A stretch of 64,000 bases of DNA, from NCBI RefSeq assembly GCF_036345175.1, contig NZ_CP107780.1, forward strand, positions 1 to 64,000, given 5' to 3'. The notes under the pieces were generated by a model. It saw only the letters and a list, made by a program, of their open reading frames with translations, was not told the origin of the DNA and made no database searches. Origin of the DNA: Streptomyces sp. NBC_00576. GTDB lineage: Bacteria; Actinomycetota; Actinomycetes; Streptomycetales; Streptomycetaceae. This document shows positions 9,084-17,700 of this stretch, piece after piece. The position numbers and the translations under genes were made by a program. Position 1 is the first letter of the stretch. Each line of letters opens with the position of its first letter.

Positions 9084-9215
9084 GCCGTCGACGGCGAGAC
9101 AGAGCCGATAGTGATCAAGCTAGGCGTATGGACATCGAATGTCCGTTCTAGGCGGGACAGGCTCACCCAGGAGCAGCTCGACGCACTGCGGGAACTGGGC
9201 ATGGAGTGGGCGTGA
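9084..9215 (+). pseudogene. duplicated 3' fragment of the ttrA-like helicase gene
   Basis: This segment encodes the last ~43 residues of the helicase (LGVWTSNVRSRRDRLTQEQL... ELGMEWA). It is 127/128 identical to 4042-4169, with a new stop (TGA instead of TAG) just outside the repeat. The helicase body is absent upstream. It is a remnant of a second helicase copy or a scar of recombination between helicase genes. Confidence 0.88.
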
Positions 9216-9268
9216 CACCGGCCGCGGTTGGTCGTTGAACCGGGCGGTCAAGCGAAGTGCACTGAGTG

Positions 9269-9292
9269 GCCCCGGGCGTTATCGCCCGGGGC
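9269..9292 (-). terminator. hairpin terminator after the 9302-10327 gene
   Basis: A perfect 10-bp GC-rich stem (9269-9278 with 9283-9292) with a TTAT/ATAA loop lies 10 bp beyond the stop of the minus-strand gene. It has no long U tract, as is common in Streptomyces. It may also stop transcription coming from the left. Confidence 0.7.
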
Positions 9293-9301
9293 TTCGTGCT
9301 G

Positions 9302-10327
9302 TCACGGCAGTTCCGTGTCGAAGAACTTGATCACTGAGGTGACCAGCATGAGGGCGTACACCGTGTTGATACGCGAGTACTGGGTCCGAGAGACGCCGTG
9401 TGCGCTGGGATGGCGACCGAAGGTACGCGGGATGGGGTCGCCGTTCTTGGCGTGGTACTTGGCGTGCGCGTACCAGACCGGGGCGAAGGTACAGGCGACC
9501 TTGAACTTGTGGTCCTCAAACTTGAACTTGACGCCCGTGGTCTTGAAGTCGTTCTTCGTGAGCTCGATGCGGAAGTCTTTGTCGAAATGGCGCTGGAGAA
9601 GGGAGTCGAGCAGGTTGGCGGCCAATGCCTGAGCCGCGCTGGTGTGGCCGGCTCGTAGGGCATGGACGACATCGAGGGCGAAGTCGCGGGCATCCTGCAC
9701 GTCCGGGTGCGTGACCTCTTCGAGCACCGCCTCGCAGTCGTTGACGATGCCCGTCCAGCGTCGGCCGATGATTCGGCGCCGGGCGGCCGCATCCGGCGCA
9801 TCCAGCAGGGCACGCACCGTCTGAGGCCTGGGCACCCACATAAGGGGGATGCCCTCTTCAACCAGGAGCTCTTCCAGGTCATCCAGATCGGGCCTGACCT
9901 CGCGCAAGTTCTCCGGGTAGAGCCTGTCGATGACGTCACCGAGGGAGGCGAAGACACTGTGCCACTGGGGTGGCCGGTAGGTCGCGGCCAGCGGCTCCAA
10001 CGCCTTCCGGACCATGTCGTTGAAGCCCGTCAGGTCCGCCATCTGCCTGCCGAGGTTCTCCGTGAAGGCGGTCATCCGGATCAGCGAAGAATCAACCACG
10101 ATCCGAGGAAGAACCGGGCGCATCCTCAGCGCAGGGGAATCAGCGATCATCTTGCTGATCCACGCGTTTTGGCTCTGAAAATAGCCGTGCAACGGCTTGA
10201 GCGCCGACGCATAAAAGCGCGAAAGATCAACCAGCTCCGCCTGGCCCGCGTCCTCGGGCTCGTCAGGCTCCTGGTCCTCCGCCTGATCCATGTCCTCGGG
10301 CTCGTCAGGCTCCTTATTTTCAGCCAT
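9302..10327 (-). CDS. hypothetical protein with acidic N-terminal repeat
   Basis: The protein has about 341 residues from ATG 10327 (MAENKEPDEP); the frame is open back to an ATG at 10351. The N-terminus has two near copies of a 14-residue acidic repeat built on EPDEPED and QAED/QAEL. The body is mostly helical (YASALKPLHGYFQSQNAW, ADLTGFNDMVRKALEPLAA), with a basic C-terminal third (FRIELTKNDFKTTGVKFKFE). I do not recognise a domain. Similar long helical proteins with charged starts occur in plasmid and phage-related islands, which is only suggestive. Confidence 0.65.
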   Translation of the reverse strand: MAENKEPDEPEDMDQAEDQEPDEPEDAGQAELVDLSRFYASALKPLHGYFQSQNAWISKMIADSPALRMRPVLPRIVVDSSLIRMTAFTENLGRQMADLTGFNDMVRKALEPLAATYRPPQWHSVFASLGDVIDRLYPENLREVRPDLDDLEELLVEEGIPLMWVPRPQTVRALLDAPDAAARRRIIGRRWTGIVNDCEAVLEEVTHPDVQDARDFALDVVHALRAGHTSAAQALAANLLDSLLQRHFDKDFRIELTKNDFKTTGVKFKFEDHKFKVACTFAPVWYAHAKYHAKNGDPIPRTFGRHPSAHGVSRTQYSRINTVYALMLVTSVIKFFDTELP

Positions 10328-10414
10328 GGCTACATGATCCCACGCTTCCATGCGCGCTCATCAGGCATTTTTGCCGTCCCCGGCTATGTCAGCCCCGCGT
10401 GGAGCGGTCGGTGA

Positions 10415-10600
10415 CTACCGCCGACGCGGGATGGTGACCCGGACCTCCGCCAGGACGACGCCGGTCACCAGGTCGCGGTGCACGGGGACATACAAGCCCC
10501 AGTCCGCGTCACCGGCCGTGAGCCAGCCTCCGGCCCACGGGTCCGGGGTGGTCGACAACTCACGGCCACCGAGCGGGCCGCCCACGAGTCGGACGATCAC
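10415..10600 (-). CDS. small conserved-type hypothetical protein
   Basis: From GTG 10600 the product has 61 residues, beginning VIVRLVGGPLGGRELS. The GGPxxGRE core with a later WGLYVPV segment resembles short phage/plasmid-borne proteins common in Streptomyces, function unknown. A GGATGGGAG lies about 8 bases upstream of the GTG on the minus strand. The frame is open to 10672, but that longer start is less convincing. Confidence 0.45.
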   Translation of the reverse strand: MIVRLVGGPLGGRELSTTPDPWAGGWLTAGDADWGLYVPVHRDLVTGVVLAEVRVTIPRRR

Positions 10601-10833
10601 AGCGGTACTCCCATCCGGCGGGATCCTCCCGCCTTCACCCCTTAGCGGGACTCGGCAGCAAAAGGACAGCACCGGAGCGCACGGTGGAAAGGATCGGCTG
10701 TGACCTGGACGCCGCCGGAACCCATGCTGACCATTCCCGTGTCCGTGCCCGAGCTGCGGCCTGGCTGGGCGGCAGAGCCCAAGTTATGGACAGGGTTTGG
10801 AGTTGTCCGTTGTCCACGCTCCCCGGTCACGTC

Positions 10834-11165
10834 CTACCGGTCGGCCACGGAGTGGTCGGTTGTGGTTGCGGTCCAGGAGGCGAGGAGGCGCAGGGCGTCG
10901 TGGGAGAGGGTGTCGGGTTCGGCGGTCCAGACGACGAGTTGCTGTTCGGGGTCGCCGGCGCAGGTCAGGGCATCCCAGTCGAGGGTGAGGTCGCCCGCGA
11001 TCGGGTGGCGCAGCGATTTGCTTCCCCTGGTGCGGCTGGCGATGTGGTGGTCGCCCCACCAGCGGCGGAAGTCGTCGTCCGCCAGGGACAGTTCACCGAC
11101 GAGATGCGCCATGCGCTGGTCCTGGGGATTGCGTCCGGCTTCCCTGCGGAGCATGGCCACGCAGG
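10834..11165 (-). pseudogene. MmyB-like regulator, C-terminal fragment
   Basis: About 108 residues of the ligand-binding domain found at the C-terminus of MmyB/XRE-type regulators: MLRREAGRNPQDQ, LVGELSLADDDFRRWWGDH, DLTLDWDALTCAGDPEQQL and a final ALRLLASW. The N-terminal helix-turn-helix part is missing where the ISAs1-like element begins near 11165. A second orphan fragment of the same domain lies at 22827-23279 in the opposite orientation. Confidence 0.75.
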
Positions 11166-11174
11166 CAGGGCTTG

Positions 11175-12382
11175 ATCAAGTTCCGGGAGTGTCGGGGTTG
11201 TTGGTGATGCCCAGGATGGCGAGTGCTCGTTCGGGTTCGTGGCGGATGGCGCGGGTGGTCTTGGCGATGTTGTCGGCTCCGAGGAGCTTCAGGGTGCCGA
11301 TGGCGAGGTTGCGGAAGGTAGCCATGGCGCGGGGCGCGTTGCCGGCGTGGACGGTCGAGGCGTCCTCGGCGAAGGTGACATCTCGGATGTAGTGGGAGGA
11401 ATTTTCGATTCCCCAGTGTTCGCGAATGGCGGCGGCGAGGTCGGCGGGGCTGGTCTGGTGGATGTCCAGGCTGGTGACGGCGTAGACGCTCTCGCGGCTC
11501 TCGGGCTTGCCGGTGGGCTTGCGGCGACGGTGGACGCGAATGGCGAGGCGGACGTGCGGGAAGCGATCCCGCCGAGGCTGTCGGCGATGGAACAGGTCTT
11601 GATCGACCGGGACTCGCGCCGTCCGTGGGCGGTGCGGGAGGCCGTGTGCTGGACGGTGATCGATGTCCAGGGCAGGGCGGCGAGCTGGGCGTACGCGGTG
11701 GGCTGGTTGGTCTTGATGACCGCGATGTAGTGGGCCTTCTTCGTCTCGACCAGCCAGGTGATGTTGGCCTTCACCGAGTGCAGGGCATCGAAGGTGACCA
11801 CAGCGTCAGCGAGGTGGAGCGGTGCCAGCAGGGGCTTGAAGTGCCGCGTCTCGTTGGTCTTCGCGCCGACCTCGACCTGTGCGAGTGTGGCGACGGGGTG
11901 GTGCGTGACCGCCGCGAGCAGGTGCCGGCGCGGCGCATCGAGGCGGGCCGAGCCCTTCAGCGCCTTGCCGTCCACGGCGATGACCCGCCGCCGTCGGGCC
12001 GTCGGCGTATCCGCGCACGCGGACTTGCGGTGCTGGTCAGCGAGGTAGGCGCCCACGGCCTAGTCCAAGGCGTCACCGTCGAGCGCCATGAGGACGCGTC
12101 CGATGGTGACCGGCTTCGGGCTGCGCCGCCAGCCGAGCAGGTGACGGCGGATCCCGAGGGTTGCCAGCAGGGTGTTCGTGGCCCGCTCGGCGAACTCGGC
12201 GATCTCGTCAAGACTCTTCGCGCCGGACACGGCCGCGCAGGCACACACCAGCAGGACCGACACCAGTGAGTACCAGCGGCCCGGCGTGAACGCGGATCGG
12301 GCACCGATGCGAGGTAGGGGCGCAGGTCCGCATCCAGCGGACCCAGCACGGCAGGGACAGGGGAAGATGCAACGGCAGGCAC
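11175..12382 (-). pseudogene. ISAs1-family transposase, multiply disrupted
   Basis: The product would start at GTG 12382 (PAVLGPLDADLRPYLASVPD). It continues in another frame (VSVLLVCACAAVSGAKSLDE, LDGDALD), meets an in-frame TAG at 12060-12062, resumes in the same frame (VGAYLADQHRKSA, VIAVDGKALKGS, SIADSLGGI), and then shifts again near 11565. The C-terminus (FRNLAIGTLKLLGADNIAKT, ending ILGITNNPDTPGT) sits in the third frame. At least two frameshifts and one nonsense codon make it non-functional. The ISAs1 family is recognised from the DGKALKGS and ITNNP-type motifs. Confidence 0.82.
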
Positions 12383-12409
12383 GGGGCGTCCTCGTGATCA
12401 TCTGGCTTA

Positions 12410-13294
12410 GAGGTCCTAACAAAGGCGTTGGACGTGGCGGTGGGTGATCAGGCAGGTGGCGAGGCCGAGGAACGCTTCGTGGATGTCGTCGCGTCGCTCC
12501 CATCGGATGCGCAGGCGGCGGAAGCCGTGCAGCCAGGCGATGGTGCGCTCGACCACGTAACGGAATACCCCGAGGCCGGAGCCGTGTGGCTGGCCTCGTT
12601 CGGCGATGACCGGGCGGATGCCGCGAGCCCAGAGCAGGCGGCGGTACTTGTCGTGGTCGTAGCCGCGGTCCGCGAGGAGCGCGTCAGGCCGGCGTCTGGG
12701 CCTGCCGACGAGTCCGGCCACGGCCGGAACCTTGTCCAGCAGGGGCAGGAGTTGGGTGACGTCGTTGCGGTTGCCGCCGGTCAGCGACACCGCGAGCGGG
12801 ATGCCCTGGCCGTCGGTGAGGACGTGGTGCTTGCTGCCCGGCCGTGCGCGGTCGACCGGGCTGGGCCCGCTTTTGGGCCGCGCCGAGCGGCCCGTACGTG
12901 GGAGGAGTCGATCACCGCCCGCGACCAGTCCAGCTTCCCCGCGGTCCGCAGCTTCTTTAGCAGCACCAGGTGCAGTTCGTCCCACACTCCGGCCTCGTTC
13001 CACGCGGCCAGGCGCCGCCAGCACGTCATGCCGGAACCGAAGCCCAGCTCCTGGGGCAGGTACTCCCACTGGATGCCGGTATGCAGCACGAACAGGATCC
13101 CGCACATCGCCTGCCGGTCCGGGACCCGCGGGCGGCCCTCCACCAGCTTCGGACCCGGCCCGGGCAGTAACGGCTCGATGAGCGACCACAGTTCATCCGA
13201 CACGATCCAAGGCCGCGACTGTCGTTTCCCCACGACCAGACCAACGAGCACCCAGACCGAAAGTCACATGATCAACAACTTCTGTTAGGACCTC
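12410..13294 (-). mobile_element. IS5-family (IS427-type) insertion sequence, TTA target duplication
   Basis: Terminal inverted repeats GAGGTCCTAAC (12410-12420) and its complement (13284-13294) bound an 885-bp element. Both flanks read TTA (12407-12409 and 13295-13297), the TNA type of duplication. It sits in the 5' region of the ISAs1-like element. Confidence 0.9.
12416..13251 (-). CDS. IS5-family transposase (two frames joined by -1 frameshift)
   Basis: ORF A (from 13251) has the N-terminal part (IVSDELWSLIEPLLPGPGP, CWRRLAAWNEAGVWDELH, LDWSRAVIDSSHVRA). ORF B carries the rest (RARPGSKHHVLTDGQGIPLA, LLADRGYDHDKYR, VERTIAWLHGFRRLRIRW). The frames meet at CCCAAAA on the minus strand near 12865-12880. 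In the ORF A frame this reads C CCA AAA, a canonical -1 slippery heptamer, and ORF B is in the -1 frame. D, D and E of the DDE core are present (AVIDSSH, LLADRGY, VERT), so the element may be active. Confidence 0.85.
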
Positions 13295-13325
13295 TTAGTC
13301 ACCACAATGATCACGAACCCCCGTG

Positions 13326-13676
13326 CCTGCACTGCTACCCGCCTCTACCGGCCCTGATCGTCAACCATCAGTGCATCCGGGGAACTTGACGGAGCCCTGG
13401 GCGCGGCGTCGCTGTTCCTACAGGGCATCTGCCCGGCGAGGACGTCACGGTTGCTGTTCCGGCCAGCAGGTCTGGCACGGGTGCTGCTGATGAACCAGGC
13501 CAAGCGGTTCGGGCATCGCGAGAGGATCAACACCCGCCAGGGCGGCAACCGCCCCAGCAGCCACGTCACCACCAGTGTGGCCGTCTTGAGGCGTCGGCAA
13601 TCCCCGGGTCTCGGGAGAGCCGTGACGCCGCGCAACCCCAGCAGTCGGCGGCCCTGCAGTCCGGGCCGCCTCGCAG
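13326..13676. other. no convincing gene
   Basis: This 350-bp stretch separates the nested IS elements from the RHS immunity gene. Minus-strand frames remain open past the immunity gene but show no family-like sequence or ribosome-binding site. I see no repeat or promoter. It may be remnant DNA left by the IS insertions. Confidence 0.5.
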
Positions 13677-14624
13677 TCAGGAGCGCCCCACCCGGGACGC
13701 GTCCTCGAAGGCGAGTCGAATGGTGTCGGAGGAGATGGCCGGTGAGGCCTCGCCCGGCGGCAGCGCGGGCGCCAGCGCGCGGAAGACCGCGTCGACCGCG
13801 GCGGGCCCGTACTCCCAGATGTGCTCCGTCGCCCGCAGCAGCGCGCCGCCGCGGGCCAGCGGTTCCACGGCGAAGAAGGCGTCGGCGTCCCGGAGGCGGT
13901 CGATGCCGCCCAGCACCTCCACGACGCCCGGGGAGCAGACCGTGATCCACGCGTATCCGCGCAGCACCGAGTCCAGTTCCGCGAAGGTGTCGTCCTGGAA
14001 GAGACCGAGTGTGGCTTCCAGGGCGGTGCGGCCGGTGGTGAGTTCCGCGTCGTCCGCGACTCCGCCGAAGAGCACCGTCTCGTGGGCGTGCGCCTGTGAC
14101 CTGAGGAACGCGATCCAGCGGGACTGAGCCTCGGCTCTGGTACCGGGATCGCCGAACTCCTCGGTGGTGCGGTCCGCGACGAGCGCGATCCAGTCCGGGG
14201 CGTCCCTCTCCCGTACGACGGAGACGTCCAGCCAGGGTTCACCCGGAAATCCGTCGGGTCCCACCACGGCCAGCTGCACCTTGGCCTCGGGCGGCATTTT
14301 CTCGACGTCCCGGAGGAAGGTCCGCCAATTCTTCGGCGACCAATAGGTCTCGACCTGACGCCCGGAGGCCCGGGTGACGAGCAGTGAGGCCCAGAAACTC
14401 CCGGGAGGTCCGTACGTGCTGTTTCCCCCGATAATGGTCGAGGCGCGGGCGGAGAGGTCCAGGTCGTACCCGAACTCCTCGCCCAGCGCCCCGGCGAGTT
14501 CGGCCAGGGCCGCGGTGAACCATGCCTCGGCCACCTCGCGATAGGCGGAGCCGTCCTCGGGGCAGGGCAGATCGATCTCAGCACGCAGACTCGAGTTCAG
14601 CCCGATCTCGCGCTCCACCGCCAT
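13677..14624 (-). CDS. probable immunity protein for the RHS toxin
   Basis: A 315-residue soluble protein with no signal peptide. It lies directly downstream of the RHS toxin gene on the same strand, 107 bp after the toxin stop. That position is the usual one for the cognate immunity gene of a polymorphic toxin. ATG 14624 is preceded by AAGGGG and GGGAC. The sequence has alternating helical and strand-like parts (FGYDLDLSARASTIIG, PEAKVQLAVVGPDGFPGEPW, LDSVLRGYAWITVCSPG), but no family I can name. The function is inferred from context only. Confidence 0.65.
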   Translation of the reverse strand: MAVEREIGLNSSLRAEIDLPCPEDGSAYREVAEAWFTAALAELAGALGEEFGYDLDLSARASTIIGGNSTYGPPGSFWASLLVTRASGRQVETYWSPKNWRTFLRDVEKMPPEAKVQLAVVGPDGFPGEPWLDVSVVRERDAPDWIALVADRTTEEFGDPGTRAEAQSRWIAFLRSQAHAHETVLFGGVADDAELTTGRTALEATLGLFQDDTFAELDSVLRGYAWITVCSPGVVEVLGGIDRLRDADAFFAVEPLARGGALLRATEHIWEYGPAAVDAVFRALAPALPPGEASPAISSDTIRLAFEDASRVGRS

Positions 14625-14686
14625 GTCCCGCCCCTTCGCTCCTCCGGACGCACACCGGACCCCACTGACGTCAACCGCAGGCTACT

Positions 14687-14724
14687 GCACCACGATCGGC
14701 GGCCTGAGCAGCCGATCGTGGTGC
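14687..14724. terminator. perfect 14-bp hairpin between RHS toxin and immunity gene
   Basis: Arms 14687-14700 and 14711-14724 are perfectly complementary (14 bp, 10-nt loop, core CACGATCGGC). The hairpin begins 8 bp beyond the toxin stop, so it could end or attenuate toxin transcription. If so, immunity would depend on read-through or on its own promoter in the ~60 bp before 14624. Confidence 0.75.
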
Positions 14725-14731
14725 GGGGCCG

Positions 14732-17700
14732 TCAAGCCGGGCTCAGGAACAGCGCGGTCAGGAAGGCCACCGTCGCGAGCGCCCCGCTGGTGCTGGTGTC
14801 CGGCGTCGTCACCGTCCCCCAGTCCCAGCCCCACTCGTTGTTGGTCTCCGCTCCCGGCAGCGGGGCGAGCTGCGTCGCGCCTGGTGCCGGCTGGTACGGA
14901 TTCGCGGGCTGGGGCACCCTTTCCGGGACGGTCGTCGGATTCGGCTGCGGGAACGGCGACGGCGAGGGTTTGTCGATCTTCTTCACCTTCGTGTACGTGT
15001 ACACCTCGATTCCCGCGGCTTTCGACGACGAGCGGACGGTGATGAGTTCATCGCCCTTGATGCTGGGAGCCGACTGCGCCAGCGGGAATGCGAAACCGGC
15101 GACGACCTGCCTCTTGTCCCCCTTCGCCCGCAGCTGTTTGGTCAGATACTTGATGTAGTTCTTGAGCTGCGCGGGCCCGGTGGATTCCGCCGACGGTCTC
15201 GACGACTTGTAGTTGGCCGATTGCTGGTGCTTGATCTCCCAGACGTAGACCTTCTTGTCCGTCCAGTAGATGAGGTCCGCGTACCCGGTCTTCTTCAGGG
15301 ATTCTTTCTTGATGTTGATGCTGTTGTACGAGCCGTGCTTGATGGCATTCGCCTTGCGGCTCGTGGTCACGGCCCCGTGGCCGTTGCCGTGGGAGAGGTC
15401 GTAGAAGCGAACCGCCATGGCTCTCAGCATCACCGCCGCGTTGTGGCGGGAATTCCACAGCGTGCGCCAGAAGCTGCCGCCGAACAGGAGGTCGAAGAAC
15501 AGTCCGGACGGGTCGCTGTACGCGATGGGGTTGTTGACGCTGTAGCTGTAGCCGTTGAGGCTCTGCGGCAGATACGGCGTCGCCAGTGGGTCGGGGGACA
15601 GGAAGCGGCCCAGACCCGGGTCGTAGAGCCTCGCCCCGAGGAGGGAGAGGCCGGTGGAGTCGTCCTCGGACTTGCCGAGGAAGCCCCGGTCGGTGGCCGA
15701 GGGCAGTGCGGTGGCGCCGCGCTGTTCGCCGAACGGCAGGTAACGCCGCCTGGTGACCGCGCCCGTCGCCTGCGCCACCATCAGCTGGGTGGAGCTCTGT
15801 GTGTCGGACATCAGCCAGATGAGCGTGCCGTTGGCGGTGCCGTCCGCCACGCGCACGGCCACCGCCGTCTTCTCCAGCGCGTAGTAGCGGCTGGCCTTGG
15901 TTCCGGCGGTGGTGGAATGCAGTTCCTGGCCGTCCAGGTACAGCACCTTCTCGTTCTTGGCGGTGCGCATGACGACGTTACCCTCGACGTCGTAGACGTA
16001 CGTCGACACCTCGTCGCCGGTCTGCTTCTTCTGCGTGACCTTGGTCAGCCGTTGCTGCGGGTCCCAGTCCAGGGTGGAGCTCACTCCGCCGACGGTGCGC
16101 GTGGTCAGCTGGCCCTTGTCGTTGTAGCCGTAGATGTCCGTGCCCGACGGCGTGGTGACGGACGTGACCGCGTGCGGGTGCGCCTGGTCGGCCGTGTAGG
16201 TCGTCTCGTCGGCGCTGTAGCCCGGGTACTTGTAGTCCCTGACCGTCGTCTCCGTCGCCGTGGCCTTGGTGACGGACTGGATGTTGCCGAGCCGGTCGTA
16301 GGTGTACTGGTGCTGGTAGGCGTCGGGACCGGCGAAGTCCGACTGCGGTGTGGTGCCGCAGTTCGTGGCTGCCGTGGTCCAGGCCCCCTTCAGCCGCTGG
16401 AGGCCGTCGTAGGTGTAGCACTGCTGCTGGTTCGCGACGATCTCGCGCAGCGCGGTGACGGTTCCCGCGCTGTTGCGGGCGTAGGTGTCCTCCTGAACCT
16501 TGGTGGTGGTGCCCGAGGTGAGCGCGTTGGTGGTGACGTTCTTCAGCCAGCCGGTGCCGTTGGCGTCGTCGTAGGCGAAGGTGCGGGTCGCACTGGTGCC
16601 GGTGCCCGCTGTGCCGTACGAGCGGGAGATCGTACGGCCGAGGTCGTCGTACCCGACCCCGGACACATAGGTGGCCAGTGCGCTGGACAGCTTGGTCGGG
16701 TCGCCGTAGGCCGAGCGCTGGGTGGTGACGGACTCCGCGGGCAGTCCGCCGACCGCCGGGTAGTCGACCGAGGTCGTCTGGTCGTTGGCGTCGTAGTGGT
16801 AGCCGAAGGTGTAGCTGCCCTGGAAACCGCTGCCGTCGTTGGGGACGACCGTCGTCTTGGACGTGGCCCGGCCGCGCGCGTCATAGGCGCCCACCGTCGA
16901 CACATAGCCGTAGCCGCCCGCGTACGAGGTGGTCGAGGCCAGCATTCCCTTGCCGTTGGTGGCGGTGTCCCACTTCCACTCGCTCAGCAACGTGGAACCC
17001 GAGGAGACCGACTTCTGGCGGTTCAACTGGTCATACGTGTGCGTGAGGACGGTGGTGCCGTCCGTGACGGTCTCGACGCTGCCGTTGGCGTCGTACGTGT
17101 TCGTGCTGACGCCACTGTCGAGATCCTCGGTCCTGAGACGATCTCCCGCCCAGTTGTAGGTGTAGTGGGTGGTGTTGCCCAACGCGTCGTGGACATACTT
17201 CAGACCACCGCTGCGCGTGTACTCGTACTCCGTGGTGTAGGACTCCGAGCCGTTGTGCTCGACCACCTTGACGGTCTGGCCGTCGACATCGGTATAGGTG
17301 TCCTTGGGCTCCCCCACCGGCGGGAAGACGGTAGTGAGGTCCGCGCCGCCGTAGCTGGTCACGGTCCTGTTCGCCGCCTGCGCGACGTTACCGACCAGGA
17401 TCTGCGACAGCGTGGTGCGCCCGGCCCAGTCCACCTGCAGGTCGTTGTAGGCCGGGATGTCGGAGACGGCCGGATTGACCATGCCGGAGCCGGCCGCCTG
17501 GCTGTTGTAGAACTCCGCCGACGTGCCGGCGACATTGCCCGACGAGTCGTAGCGGGTCACGGTGACCGTGCGGCCCGTGCCCGACGGCGCGGGCATCTGT
17601 GTCTCCCGCGCCCGGCCGAGGCCGTCGACGTAGCCGACCGATTTCAGGAAGGTGGTGCCGGACTGGAGGATCTCGGTGGTCACCTTCGCCGGCGCGCCGG

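Larger units (their letters stand above)
11160..13325 (-). mobile_element. ISAs1-family element, interrupted by an IS5-family element
   Basis: The region contains a decayed ISAs1-type transposase (11175-12382) followed by upstream DNA that is split by an IS5 element at 12410-13294. Ends are approximate: a TGATCA-containing motif lies near 11170-11177 and a similar one near 13308-13320. No target duplication could be fixed. Size without the insert is about 1.28 kb. Confidence 0.6.

Noticed and set aside
13445..14584. 379-codon minus-strand frame overlapping the immunity gene
   Set aside because: Ser/Pro/Arg-rich shadow; the 315-residue frame has natural composition and a ribosome-binding site.
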